Source: Candidatus Methylobacter oryzae
Lineage (GTDB): Bacteria > Pseudomonadota > Gammaproteobacteria > Methylococcales > Methylomonadaceae
Direction of reading: 5' to 3'
Assembly: GCF_003994235.2 (NCBI RefSeq)
Contig: NZ_RYFG02000102.1
Coordinates: forward strand, 1 to 64,000
Length of the DNA: 64,000 bases
This document shows positions 9,313 to 18,629 of the stretch, piece by piece. The notes under the pieces are model-generated. The model was not told the origin of the DNA and did not search any database. It saw nothing but the letters and a program-made list of their open reading frames with translations. Position 1 is the first letter of the stretch. Each line of letters begins with the position of its first letter. Made by a program: the position numbers and the translations under genes.

Positions 9313-9950
9313 AAGTAATCCTTAGGGGTCATAGTAAAAGAGGACAGCCTTTTCGGCGGAACAGTTATAACTTCGGCATCCGGCAAGTTTTCAAAAACTT
9401 CCTCTACCGTTTTGTACTGCGTCAATGCTTCTATCACCACCGGCAATGGCTCGGGCAATATTTGCGGAAAGTCTTTTTCCAACGCATCGATAATCGGGAA
9501 CGCCAGTTTTTCAATAGGCGGACAAAACTCGGCCGCCACGCCTGGCTTATTGCCTCGGGCATCAACGCGATACCAGCCGTGCTTTTCAAGATAAACCGCA
9601 TTCAAGCCGTGCAGGCAATACGGCGGGCTATCGTTCTGAACCGTCAGCCGCTGGTAGCAAAGCCCGGCCGGAATGCCGTTAGCTCTTAACAGCGCGGCCA
9701 GCAAATGGCCCTTCGCATAACAATAACCGGTACCGTGTATTAATACGTCCGACGCTTTGCAGGTCACCGGGTTCTGCCGGTAATCCCAACTGTGCTTAAT
9801 CGCATCGCGGACGAACTCAAAGCACCGTTTCGCTATCGCTTCATCGGAATCGCAGCCTTCGGCAAGTTCCGCTGCCTTGGCCGCTACCAAAGGATGATCG
9901 CAGTCAATGTACTCGCTGCTGTCGAGATAGTTTTCGATATCCAGTTTCAT
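9309..9950 (-). CDS. transglutaminase-like cysteine peptidase family protein
   Basis: A 213-residue protein from the ATG at 9950, which overlaps the upstream stop by four bases (ATGA); the longer frame to 9968 would run further into the GFA gene. The transglutaminase-core triad is visible: C77 in GTGYCYAKGHL, H114 in YCLHGLNAVYL and D130 in WYRVDARGNK. The family includes proteases, deamidases and amide-forming enzymes. No signal peptide is seen, so it is probably cytoplasmic. It sits in the GFA-transglutaminase-SnoaL unit, which hints at a shared small-molecule or stress role. Confidence 0.8.
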   Translation of the reverse strand: MKLDIENYLDSSEYIDCDHPLVAAKAAELAEGCDSDEAIAKRCFEFVRDAIKHSWDYRQNPVTCKASDVLIHGTGYCYAKGHLLAALLRANGIPAGLCYQRLTVQNDSPPYCLHGLNAVYLEKHGWYRVDARGNKPGVAAEFCPPIEKLAFPIIDALEKDFPQILPEPLPVVIEALTQYKTVEEVFENLPDAEVITVPPKRLSSFTMTPKDYL

Positions 9951-10345
9951 TTTCGCCCCGGTTGCCATTCCGGATAAGCAGGAATGCCTTCATGCTGAAG
10001 CCACGGCACATCGTGGGATGTCCAGATATGCAGTTGCGGAGTAACACCGGGATCTTCATCCAGCGTCGCTGCCCGAACAATAACGTTAGGCTGATTGACA
10101 CGCTCAGCCACCAAATGCGAACCGCATACCGAACAAAAATAACGCAATTTTCCCGGCGAAGATTCAAAAGATGACAGTTTGTCTTCCCCCCTCAACCAGC
10201 GAAAATGCTCGCGCATGACTCCGGCCCCGGTGATAAACGGCGCCGCATGCGCTTTTTGGCAAGTCCGGTAATGGCAGTGAGTGACAGGCATATCGATGCT
10301 GTCGATTTCGTACTCAATTGCGCCACATAAACAACTACCTTTCAT
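9947..10345 (-). CDS. GFA family zinc protein
   Basis: A 132-residue member of the GFA/CENP-V family, which takes its name from a glutathione-dependent formaldehyde-activating enzyme. Zinc-ligand cysteines stand in CLCGAIEYE near the N-terminus, in HCHYRTCQKAH, and in YFCSVCGSH. The middle HCHYRTC departs from the usual C-x-C-x-x-C pattern by a His replacement. A good ribosome site (AGGAGG) precedes the ATG. It heads the unit with the transglutaminase-like gene. A second GFA gene lies at 15361. Most members are uncharacterised, so formaldehyde handling is only a family-based suggestion. Confidence 0.8.
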   Translation of the reverse strand: MKGSCLCGAIEYEIDSIDMPVTHCHYRTCQKAHAAPFITGAGVMREHFRWLRGEDKLSSFESSPGKLRYFCSVCGSHLVAERVNQPNVIVRAATLDEDPGVTPQLHIWTSHDVPWLQHEGIPAYPEWQPGRK

Positions 10346-10363
10346 TTTGTCCTCCTTGTTAAA

Positions 10364-11146
10364 TTAAAGCACGCCTAACACTTTAAGACTGGCTTTGCCC
10401 AATTCGATACGCTTAGCCGCGTCGCTTGCCTGCTGCATGTCCATGTTTAACGCAAAACTGTATAACTTATCGCCTTTTTGCACCCAGCCGACCCACCAAC
10501 CGATGTTCGGCTTTACGGCGCTGGCCCAACCGGTCTTGCCGTACAAGATACAATGCTCATTCTGCTCCAATTGAACGATGTCCCGAACTTTGGCTTGAAT
10601 CTCTTTGGGAAACGGCAGCTCGTCCCGGGCCAAGCGGGTCAGAAACTGTGCTTGTTCCACTGCGCTGATCATCAACGGTCCCTCTAACCAGAATTTATCG
10701 ACAATGTTGCCTATTTCGCCGTTGCCGTAGTCCATTTCGTCAATACCATCCTGCATCGCCTCAAGACCTATGCGCCGGGCAAGCTCCTGATAGATCGGCA
10801 CGTTGGATATTTTAATCGCCGCCCGCAAGCCCATATCCTGTTCCCATGTTTTATAAGGTTGCGGTTTGCCGCCATAAGGCAGCACGTCGTCAACATCCTT
10901 GACCGCAGCGACGGAAAGACCGATCAGACTATTGGCGATTTTGAACGTGGATGCCGGAATATAGCGGGTTTCGGCCCGGGCAAGATCGTGCCCTATAAAA
11001 CGGTCCTCGGCAACATCGTAAAGGACAAAGGTACCTTGTACCCCGGCATGACTAAACAACTTTTCAACCTCCGGGCTATCCTGCCAATCTAAGACGTGGA
11101 CCGGGTTAACGAGCAGCAGCATTACGATTGCGAATAGATATTTCAC
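10364..11146 (-). CDS. class D (OXA-type) beta-lactamase
   Basis: A 260-residue serine beta-lactamase that should hydrolyse beta-lactams in the periplasm. I start it at a GTG (11146) because AGGA lies upstream, a signal sequence follows at once (MKYLFAIVMLLLVNPVHV), and the length fits the family. The longer open frame to 11338 runs back through a dispersed repeat and into the EamA gene. All class D motifs are present: S66-T-F-K69, S114-N-V, Y140-G-N, W153 and K204-T-G-W. The K69 that becomes carboxylated is retained. It is chromosomal, with no mobile-element context except the 33-bp hairpin just upstream. Confidence 0.9.
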   Translation of the reverse strand: MKYLFAIVMLLLVNPVHVLDWQDSPEVEKLFSHAGVQGTFVLYDVAEDRFIGHDLARAETRYIPASTFKIANSLIGLSVAAVKDVDDVLPYGGKPQPYKTWEQDMGLRAAIKISNVPIYQELARRIGLEAMQDGIDEMDYGNGEIGNIVDKFWLEGPLMISAVEQAQFLTRLARDELPFPKEIQAKVRDIVQLEQNEHCILYGKTGWASAVKPNIGWWVGWVQKGDKLYSFALNMDMQQASDAAKRIELGKASLKVLGVL

Positions 11147-11240
11147 GTTAAAGTTATCCTGTTTTCTTTGAAAATTTAGGTTCAGTTTCCCATGCTCAGT
11201 GCGTAGCGTGACAACCGGAAACAGACCATAGCCGATATGC

Positions 11241-11273
11241 AGACCTTCCAGGTTTTTAAAACCTGGAAGGTCT
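11241..11273. repeat. short AGACCTTCCAGG hairpin
   Basis: A 33-bp near-perfect palindrome (AGACCTTCCAGGTTTT facing AAAACCTGGAAGGTCT) between the EamA gene and the beta-lactamase. Other short copies are at 20319, 28720 and 35688. In RNA it would be a long stem, so it could act as a terminator or mRNA stabiliser. Confidence 0.9.
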
Positions 11274-11312
11274 AACTCGCAACGTTCTGAAAATACATAA
11301 GTATTTTTTTGC

Positions 11313-12191
11313 TTAAGCCGGCCGTGTGCGAAACGCAAGACGAGGACCGAACAAATTAATACACAACCCCGTAATAACCAATATCGCCGCGTTTATTTTC
11401 CAATCGAACAGCGGCTCGCCCAAGACTAACGTTGAAGAGCCAAAGCCGAATATCGGCACCAGCAGCGTAAACGGCGCTACGGTCGCGGCCGGATAGCGGC
11501 TAAACAGCCAGCTCCATGCGCCAAAGCCCAGTAAAGTCACCGGATAGACCATATAGCCAATCGCGCCGATAGTCAGCCACGAAATATGCGAAACGACGTC
11601 AATATTCCAACTGCTCCGCTCCATTAAAAACGACAACACCAACAGCGGCGGCCAAGCGACAAAACTGCTCCAAACCACCAGCGCCAGCATATCGACTTTG
11701 CCGAGCTTCTTGGAAATCAGGCTGCCTACTCCCCAAGTCACGGCTGCGGCGACAATCAGGATCAGGCCGTAAGCCGAAACTTCCCCGCCAATATTCGCTG
11801 CGACCAGACCGATTCCGGAAAACGAAACCAAGGCGCCCACGATTTGCCAGACGGATGGCTTTTCAGCCAAAAATATCACCGCCAGCAACACGGTAAAAAA
11901 CACCTGCAATTGAAGCACTAAGGAGGCCAAACCCGCTGTTGTCCCGGCATGCATGCCGGAAAACAGCAATGCAAACTGTAACGAGAACATCACCAAGCCG
12001 AAAGCAACAACCATCCGCAATGGCGCGTCGGGCCGTTTGACGAAAAAGATTGCCGGAAACGCGGCCAGAAAAAACCGGAGCGCGCAAAGCAAAATAGGCG
12101 GAATCTCTTTAAGGCCGACTTTAATGACGACAAAATTGAATCCCCAAATGGCAACGATCATTACTGCCAACGCGATATGATGTAAACGCAC
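11313..12191 (-). CDS. EamA family (drug/metabolite transporter) exporter
   Basis: A 292-residue inner-membrane protein with about ten hydrophobic helices arranged as two EamA repeats (starts MRLHHIALAVMIVAIWGFNF; second repeat from about residue 145). The GTG at 12191 has AGGAG five bases upstream. Members export amino acids, their derivatives or other small metabolites, and the sequence most resembles the cysteine/O-acetylserine exporter branch. Substrate assignment is tentative. Its end is separated from the beta-lactamase by the short hairpin. Confidence 0.85.
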   Translation of the reverse strand: MRLHHIALAVMIVAIWGFNFVVIKVGLKEIPPILLCALRFFLAAFPAIFFVKRPDAPLRMVVAFGLVMFSLQFALLFSGMHAGTTAGLASLVLQLQVFFTVLLAVIFLAEKPSVWQIVGALVSFSGIGLVAANIGGEVSAYGLILIVAAAVTWGVGSLISKKLGKVDMLALVVWSSFVAWPPLLVLSFLMERSSWNIDVVSHISWLTIGAIGYMVYPVTLLGFGAWSWLFSRYPAATVAPFTLLVPIFGFGSSTLVLGEPLFDWKINAAILVITGLCINLFGPRLAFRTRPA

Positions 12192-12280
12192 TGCCGCTCC
12201 TGAGACTTGTTATGGTTAATGTAAAAAGGGCCGAGGCGCTTTTGGCACGTTCTGATTAGCCGCAATGTTATGTATTCGTT

Positions 12281-12303
12281 GACGTAGACGTAGACGTAGA
12301 CGA
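12281..12303. repeat. GACGTA hexanucleotide tandem repeat
   Basis: Nearly four tandem units of GACGTA stand in the gap between the EamA gene and the phosphatase gene. The unit number is small but could vary between strains. It lies upstream of the EamA gene start. Confidence 0.7.
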
Positions 12304-12324
12304 ATATGGTTGAAAAACTCAATG

Positions 12325-12903
12325 TTAAGTTGGAAACCGGTAAACACTGGTGTCCCAATAGCTGTTCCGGTGCTTGGCGGGTCCTGCCCAGCCCAAGGCG
12401 ATAAGCTCTTTGGCAATCAGGCGGTTCATAATGCCGTGTCCAACCAACAAAACCGGGCCTTGCCCGGCAAGAGCAACCAGTTTACGAGCTGCAATCTTCG
12501 CGCGAGCTCTCGCAACTTGAATTGACTCGGAACCTCGCGAATAGCCGAAAAACCAAAACAGCCGAAAAAGTGCGGCCCAAACAACAGGCGGTAAGCGAGG
12601 AAATCGCCAAACAGCGAACGGCAGTTGCGCCTCGCAGAATACCGCATCGACAACGGATGGCGTATGCCCCAGCGCCTGAACCGACGATAACGCACGGGGA
12701 GCAGTGCTTGCGGCGATACAAGTAGAAGCATTGAGCCACGGTAAACCGTCAATCGGCGGCGCGCCGTTGGCTTCCACCTCGGCAAGGTTGTAATGCTCGA
12801 TCCAGCGTTCCATCTCGACCGGCGTAATCCGGCCCGATTGAGCCAGAACAGGCTTTCCGTGCCGCATCAGGATGATTTTCATTGTAGAAGAACGTACTCT
12901 CAC
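12325..12903 (-). CDS. histidine phosphatase family protein
   Basis: A 192-residue protein of the phosphoglycerate-mutase-like phosphatase superfamily. The RHG motif (ILMRHGKPV, about residues 11-19) carries the phospho-accepting histidine, and LVGHGIMNR near residue 155 carries the second active-site histidine. I keep the GTG start at 12903 because it forms a GTGA overlap with the upstream stop and has GGAG eight bases before it. The substrate is unknown. It is coupled to the alpha/beta hydrolase gene. Confidence 0.8.
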   Translation of the reverse strand: MRVRSSTMKIILMRHGKPVLAQSGRITPVEMERWIEHYNLAEVEANGAPPIDGLPWLNASTCIAASTAPRALSSVQALGHTPSVVDAVFCEAQLPFAVWRFPRLPPVVWAALFRLFWFFGYSRGSESIQVARARAKIAARKLVALAGQGPVLLVGHGIMNRLIAKELIALGWAGPAKHRNSYWDTSVYRFPT

Positions 12904-13736
12904 TCTATTCGCTCCAAATTACCGTAAGGTTCGCCTAATTGGCGGCATATTTCAGGCGCAGCCCGGTAGAGGCATGAATAATGCGATAGGCCGTTAAAAA
13001 TTTCACTCGAAACGCAACCGGGAATCGCCGTTGCCAAATATTCCGCCATAGCAACCGGCGACCAGTTGTCCTCTGCGCCATGCCAGATGTATGTCTTGAC
13101 GCCAATACCGGAAAGCGTGTCTTTCCAGGGCTGGACATAAGCCCTGATGTCTCTGACATACCCTTGAACGCGGCCAGTAAAACAGGATTTCAATATCTTG
13201 GCGATGCCGGATTGAAATTCGTGGTCGTCAGACAAGGCTTTGTCATCACCTGCCGCGCCGGAAAACAATAAACGAAATAACGCAACCGGAGAAAGTAAAG
13301 CCAATAACTTTTGCCAGTAAGATAACAGAACAAATAAAGCCGGGCATGTCTTTGCTAACTGAAAAACCCGCTTTCCAGCCATGTTTTCAAGAGAAATATC
13401 CGCATCCAACGGTGCGGCAGCCGAGATTAAATGCAGACTCCGAACTCCGTCACTCAGATAGCGGCAGCTCTGTAGAGCGATAAACGCACCGATTGAAAAG
13501 CCGATCACATCCACTTTTTTCCCGGCGGCTTGTTTTGAAATTTCCTGGGCCAGGAACTGATAATACGCGTCACCGGCTGTCGAATAATCGCAAGAAAAAC
13601 GGTCGAAACAAATAAACGTCAATCCCTGTTCTTTAGCATAAAGATCGAAAATCGCACATTCTTCCGGTGCGCCGGGCGCGCCGTGAAAGTAGATCACTAA
13701 TTTTCCATTATCGGCACCGAACCGGCTGAACATCAT
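12900..13736 (-). CDS. alpha/beta hydrolase
   Basis: A 278-residue alpha/beta-hydrolase-fold protein. The oxyanion segment YFHGAPGAPEE is near residue 20, the nucleophile elbow is GFSIGA near residue 100, and the catalytic His is probably in GLSHYSCLYR near the C-terminus. An aspartate in HGAEDNWSP could be the acid. Substrates in this family are mostly esters, and none can be named here. The gene overlaps the phosphatase gene, so the pair may act on one metabolite. The 147 bases upstream hold no feature I recognise. Confidence 0.8.
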   Translation of the reverse strand: MMFSRFGADNGKLVIYFHGAPGAPEECAIFDLYAKEQGLTFICFDRFSCDYSTAGDAYYQFLAQEISKQAAGKKVDVIGFSIGAFIALQSCRYLSDGVRSLHLISAAAPLDADISLENMAGKRVFQLAKTCPALFVLLSYWQKLLALLSPVALFRLLFSGAAGDDKALSDDHEFQSGIAKILKSCFTGRVQGYVRDIRAYVQPWKDTLSGIGVKTYIWHGAEDNWSPVAMAEYLATAIPGCVSSEIFNGLSHYSCLYRAAPEICRQLGEPYGNLERIE

Positions 13737-13883
13737 TGAAAACTCCGTTTAATACTTAACTTAAACAGGTTGCGCGAACGGTTACGAAATATTGCGCTCC
13801 GCAGGATGATTAACGCCATCGTTCGTTGGCACCTTCTCGGTTTCAAACGGATTGACGCCTTCCCGGCGCGCTTGACCACAATC

Positions 13884-14416
13884 TTAGATTGCACGATCAA
13901 CTACCGTCTTCAAAAAAGCCGTAATTAACGGATGGGGCTTTAAAGAAGTCGGACGCGATTGCGGCACGAACAGCGTCCCGATAAAAAACGGATGCTCGGG
14001 ATGCTCAATAACGCGAATTTCACCTTCGCCAAAGGAACAATGCAGTTGCGAAATGAACAGGTTTGAAGCGTAGGGATCGTATTCGGCGTGTTGTGCGTCC
14101 TTAAAACCTAGGACATTCCGGGCATATTCGATCACCATATGCTGAAACCCGCCGCAGGTGCCTAAACAAGGAATTTTATTTTCCCTGGCATGACGAATCG
14201 CCCACAAGGTAAGCTCCATATTTTTATACGGGCTTCCCGGCGCAATCCATAGGCCCGAATAGTGTTCAAACAAATTCGGGCTTATGTCTTCGGTTGAAAT
14301 CCAGTCGGCCGTTAGCTTCGCATCCAACAGGCTTCGAGCCCGTTCTATGGCTTCGTTTGTCGAAATATGCGGCGGAAAAGCCGGCGTATATTCACCGAGC
14401 AAAGCAATTGACTTCA

Positions 14417-14420
<4 letters not shown>
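13884..14420 (-). CDS. CTP synthase C-terminal-like class I glutamine amidotransferase
   Basis: A 178-residue stand-alone relative of the CTP synthase glutaminase domain. The nucleophile is C89 in GTCGGFQH. Related proteins in other bacteria use selenocysteine at this place, but here the codon is an ordinary cysteine. The conserved FEHYSGLWIAPGSPY run is typical of the family. No synthase domain is nearby, so its partner or its role as a free-standing hydrolase is unknown. The start overlaps the GNAT stop by four bases. An ATG three bases further in would also serve. Confidence 0.8.
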
Positions 14421-15330
<910 letters not shown>

Positions 15331-15360
15331 TTAATGTAACCTGCTTGATTGAAGACCATG

Positions 15361-15762
15361 TCAAGCCTGTTCCTTCACCTCAAGATCGGGATTTACATAA
15401 TCCCAAGGCTGATGGCTTGCGCCCCAAAAAACTTGCTGCGGCTTAAACACGCCGGGATCTTTCAGCGTCGCGGCATGAAAGAACAACATGCCCGGATAAC
15501 CGGACGACTTTTTTAAGACCGGGTTTCCGCAAGTCGGACAAAAACCGCTGCTGAGGGTATTGCCATTGTCCGAAGTTAATTCGTAAAACTTGAGTTCTCC
15601 GGACACAAGCGTGTCTTTGCCCAATGCGACAAACTCGGCCGAATGCCCCGTACCGGTGATTCTTTGGCATTGCCGGCACTGGCATAAGAAAGATAGCCGA
15701 GGCTCGGAGTTCAGCTGATATTTAACCGCTCCGCATATACAGTTGCCTTTAAATAAATTCAT
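15361..15762 (-). CDS. GFA family zinc protein (second copy)
   Basis: A 133-residue GFA/CENP-V family protein with the full cysteine set: CICGAVKYQ, FLCQCRQCQRITG and FCPTCGNPV. It keeps the canonical C-x-C-x-x-C in the middle, unlike the paralogue at 9947. AAGGGG stands just before the ATG. The gene directly follows the GST gene's stop region on the same strand but is upstream of it in transcription by 17 bases, so GFA and GST may be cotranscribed. Family naming implies glutathione-linked formaldehyde chemistry, but most members are unproven. Confidence 0.85.
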   Translation of the reverse strand: MNLFKGNCICGAVKYQLNSEPRLSFLCQCRQCQRITGTGHSAEFVALGKDTLVSGELKFYELTSDNGNTLSSGFCPTCGNPVLKKSSGYPGMLFFHAATLKDPGVFKPQQVFWGASHQPWDYVNPDLEVKEQA

Positions 15763-15779
15763 TTAATTCCCCTTGATAT

Positions 15780-16478
15780 TCAGCGCGGCCCTGCGCCGGC
15801 TTCGCGATAATCGTTCAGCCAAGTCCCGGCATTTCTTGTTATCTCCTCATACACCTCATGGCGCCAGCTTTCCTGAAGCGCGGCGTTATGCCATTCCTGC
15901 ATGGAAGGCAAGGCCAGCAGCCGTTCGGAATAGGCAAGCGCTTCCGGCGCCATCGCCAATTCATAGGTCTGTACGCGGAACGCGACAGGCGCAAAAAATG
16001 CGTCCGTCGCGGTGAACGACTGGCCGGCAAGATACGGGCCGCCGAAACGGTCGAGACTTTGTAACCACAGCTCATCAAGCCGGTCCAGATCCTTTTTCAG
16101 TTCCGAAGAATACGAGTCGATTCTCACCCTCGCCCCGCAATTCATCGTACAGAGGCTACGCAATGCCTGAAAACCCGAGTGCATCTCCGCCGCCGCACTA
16201 CGCGCCCAAGCGCGTGCCGGCCGGTCGGAGGGCCATACTTGGGGTGTTTGCTCCGCCAAGTATTCGGCGATAGCCAATGAATCCCAGACAACGGTATCTC
16301 CGTCAAGCAGGCACGGCACTTTCCCGCTGGGCGAGAAATTCCGGAACGCATTCGACTTGATGTTGTCGCTGAAAGGTATTAAATGTTCAACGAACGGAAT
16401 TTCAAGTTCGCGCATTAGCACCCAAGGTCTGAGTGACCACGACGAGTAGTTTTTGTTGGCAATAAAAAGTTCCAGCAT
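15780..16478 (-). CDS. glutathione S-transferase family protein
   Basis: A 232-residue protein from the ATG at 16478; an open frame continues upstream to 16634 but only into noncoding sequence and the neighbouring gene. The N-terminal thioredoxin-like domain has NYSSWSLRPWVLM, with serine as the likely thiol-stabilising residue, and SGKVPCLLDGDTVVWDSLAI with the glutathione-binding cis-proline and E/D-S region. The C-terminal half is helical. It probably conjugates or isomerises small electrophiles in the cytoplasm. It lies downstream of no other GST and sits between a GNAT and a GFA gene. Confidence 0.85.
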   Translation of the reverse strand: MLELFIANKNYSSWSLRPWVLMRELEIPFVEHLIPFSDNIKSNAFRNFSPSGKVPCLLDGDTVVWDSLAIAEYLAEQTPQVWPSDRPARAWARSAAAEMHSGFQALRSLCTMNCGARVRIDSYSSELKKDLDRLDELWLQSLDRFGGPYLAGQSFTATDAFFAPVAFRVQTYELAMAPEALAYSERLLALPSMQEWHNAALQESWRHEVYEEITRNAGTWLNDYREAGAGPR

Positions 16479-16522
16479 GAATATCTCTGTAAATTGGATT
16501 CGGATGTTCAAAAAGCTGCCGG

Positions 16523-16942
16523 TTAGGCAAGCCGTTCCGCAAAGTGATAACTGACAATGCTCAGATTTTGGTTCAGGTAAAACTTGTGGGCTCGATGACG
16601 CTGAACGCCGGAATCGAGATGGAAAGCATTGCACCCATCCGCTATCGCCAGATCGCGAAGCCGGGCCATCATTCGTTTACCATAATCTTTCGACCGTTCA
16701 GTCTCTAATGTCGACAAGTCTTCGACATAGAGATGCCTGCCATAGAAGAGATTTTGCGAAATTTTAAACCCGGCGACGCACACAACCTGAGTTTCATCCC
16801 TGAGGTATGCGAGCCGGTAACCGTCAGTCATCAGTTCCCGGACAAGAGGAACAAAAGCAGCTTCGTCAAGCTCCGTGCGGAGCTGCTTCATGACTTGGAA
16901 GCAATCGGCTATTTCAATATCGTTTTGTGCTAGTTTGATCAA
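16523..16942 (-). CDS. GNAT family N-acetyltransferase
   Basis: A 139-residue acetyltransferase. The region HLYVEDLSTLETERSKDYGKRMMARL is the strand-and-loop that binds acetyl-CoA, and HRAHKFYLNQNL is the C-terminal motif. It begins at a TTG (16942), chosen because AAGGGTG lies five bases upstream. Its substrate is unknown. Although LuxI synthases share this fold, the conserved LuxI residues are absent, so I do not regard it as the partner of the adjacent LuxR. The lux-box-like site at 17096 lies between the two genes and could affect both. Confidence 0.8.
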   Translation of the reverse strand: MIKLAQNDIEIADCFQVMKQLRTELDEAAFVPLVRELMTDGYRLAYLRDETQVVCVAGFKISQNLFYGRHLYVEDLSTLETERSKDYGKRMMARLRDLAIADGCNAFHLDSGVQRHRAHKFYLNQNLSIVSYHFAERLA

Positions 16943-17095
16943 GAATTCACCCTTTAGGTTTTAGTGCGCATAACCTTTCAAACCGAAACGCGACGCGCAC
17001 AGCGCCAATGGTTTCAATCAACGTTCGATTATCGATTTTTTTGATTACGCCAAGCAGGCGCTGGCTAAATTAGACTGGATTTTGCTATCAGCAAC

Positions 17096-17115
17096 AACTG
17101 TTAATACTGACAGGT
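17096..17115. promoter_or_regulatory. lux-box-like palindrome
   Basis: AACTGT-N8-ACAGGT, 20 bp, lies 77 bases upstream of the luxR start. It agrees with the lux-box consensus (ACCTGT-N8-ACAGGT) at eleven of twelve arm positions. It is the natural operator for the adjacent LuxR-type protein and could control either divergent gene. Confidence 0.6.
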
Positions 17116-17191
17116 TCTGCCGCTTTTATTCGAGCATATTCCAAACTCAAGCCTCATAATATAGCCACTAGAAAAACCGGCGACAAACCTC

Positions 17192-17902
17192 ATGAAAACT
17201 TGGCAAGAGAATCAACTTCAAGCATTGCAGTCCATTCAATCCGAGCAGCCGCTTTTCCAAATCATCGCTTCGCTTGGCAAGGAACTCGGCTTTGATTATT
17301 GCACTTACGGCTTGCGCGCGCCGCTGCCTCTTGCCGCGCCTAAGACCCTAATATTCAGTAATTACCCAACAGCTTGGCAAGCGCAATACAGAGCCAAAAA
17401 TTATCTGGCGATTGATCCCACCGTACATCACGGTATGCGCTCTCTTCTCCCCATTCTGTGGACGGATAATCTATTCAATCCCGCGCGCGAGCTATGGGAG
17501 GAAGCGCAATCATTCGGGTTGCGTCATGGCTGGGCGCAATCCAGCCATGATTTCAATGGCGTTAAAGGCATGTTAACGCTGGCCCGCTCGAATGAGCCGA
17601 TCTCCGATACGGAACTTGAAGACAAGCGATTCAAAATGGCGTGGCTGACTCAAACCGCGCACTTGGGCATGTCGCGATGCTTGACGCCGAAGTTGATGCC
17701 GGAAGCCGATGTGAAATTATCCAACCGCGAGATAGCGGTGCTCCGCTGGACTGCCGACGGTAAAACGTCCGGCGAGATTTCGGACATTCTTAAGATTTCC
17801 GAGCGTACCGTTAACTTTCATATTCATAATGCCATTACCAAGCTGAATGCAACCAACAAAACTTCAGCTGCGGTAAAAGCTGCGATGCTTGGATTTTTGT
17901 AA
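17192..17902 (+). CDS. LuxR-type acyl-homoserine-lactone receptor
   Basis: A 236-residue quorum-sensing regulator. The N-terminal autoinducer-binding domain keeps all six residues conserved among AHL receptors: W62, Y66, D75, P76, W90 and G113. The C-terminal GerE-type helix-turn-helix (residues about 172-232, LSNREIAVLRWTADGKTSGE) ends with the recognition helix. No luxI-like synthase gene is in the window, so it acts as a solo or uses a distant or foreign signal. A lux-box-like site lies just upstream, pointing to autoregulation. The start ATG has only a weak ribosome site. Confidence 0.9.
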   Translation: MKTWQENQLQALQSIQSEQPLFQIIASLGKELGFDYCTYGLRAPLPLAAPKTLIFSNYPTAWQAQYRAKNYLAIDPTVHHGMRSLLPILWTDNLFNPARELWEEAQSFGLRHGWAQSSHDFNGVKGMLTLARSNEPISDTELEDKRFKMAWLTQTAHLGMSRCLTPKLMPEADVKLSNREIAVLRWTADGKTSGEISDILKISERTVNFHIHNAITKLNATNKTSAAVKAAMLGFL

Positions 17903-18003
17903 CGGCACTATCGAATTACCTGATAAATAGTCTCCAAACGGCCAATTTTTTGCGCCTCGCCTACCTAAAACAACCGGATAAGCTTGCGCAAAAATACCGG
18001 CTC

Positions 18004-18468
18004 TCAAACAACGGGAAACGCAGTCTTATCGACGACCCGGCGCAGTACGAAACTTGAATGCACGCCGCTGACGCCTTTAATGCCGGTGATCCGTTTCAGC
18101 AGTAATTCCTGGTAAGCCTCCAAATCCTTCACGACCACTTTCAATTGATAATCGGCCGACTGGCCGGTAATTAACAGGCATTCCAGCACTTCCGGAATAT
18201 CGGCGATGGCGGTTTCGAAATCGTTGAAACGCTCCGGCGTATGTTGATCCATCGAAATGTGGATCAAGGCCGTCAGCGTCAGCCCCAATGCCTTCGCATC
18301 CAACAGCGCGCGATAACCGCTTATCAGACCGGATTCTTCCAACGCCCGCACCCGGCGCAAACACGGCGACGGCGAAAGGCCGACGCGGTCCGCCAGTTCC
18401 TGATTGCTGATGCGCCCGTCGGCTTGCAGCACCTGTAATATTTGCCGATCAAAACGATCAAGTTCCAT
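18004..18468 (-). CDS. Lrp/AsnC family transcriptional regulator
   Basis: A 154-residue regulator. The N-terminal winged helix-turn-helix (LDRFDRQILQVLQADGRISN, QELADRVGLSPSPCLRRV) is followed by a RAM ligand-binding domain (about residues 70-145) ending VSGVHSSFVLRRV. Members bind amino acids and form octamers. It is divergent from leuA, with 161 bases between the starts, so control of leucine synthesis is a reasonable inference. I see no palindrome clear enough to call the operator. Confidence 0.9.
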   Translation of the reverse strand: MELDRFDRQILQVLQADGRISNQELADRVGLSPSPCLRRVRALEESGLISGYRALLDAKALGLTLTALIHISMDQHTPERFNDFETAIADIPEVLECLLITGQSADYQLKVVVKDLEAYQELLLKRITGIKGVSGVHSSFVLRRVVDKTAFPVV

Positions 18469-18629
18469 AAACCACCAATAAAATCATGACAATTGAAATA
18501 TACATTAGTATATTCAATAAATCGCGCAATTATCTGCCAATTATTAGCTATTTTTAGAGTATAAACGCAATCACCTGCCGGACTGTTTTGGCTATGCTAT
18601 TAGCATCGATTACCCAACAGGAGCCCCCT

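Noticed and set aside
16523-16942. LuxI-type AHL synthase next to luxR
   Set aside because: It has a GNAT core with the ordinary C-terminal motif and lacks the conserved N-terminal Arg/Trp/Phe and Glu/Asp residues of LuxI.
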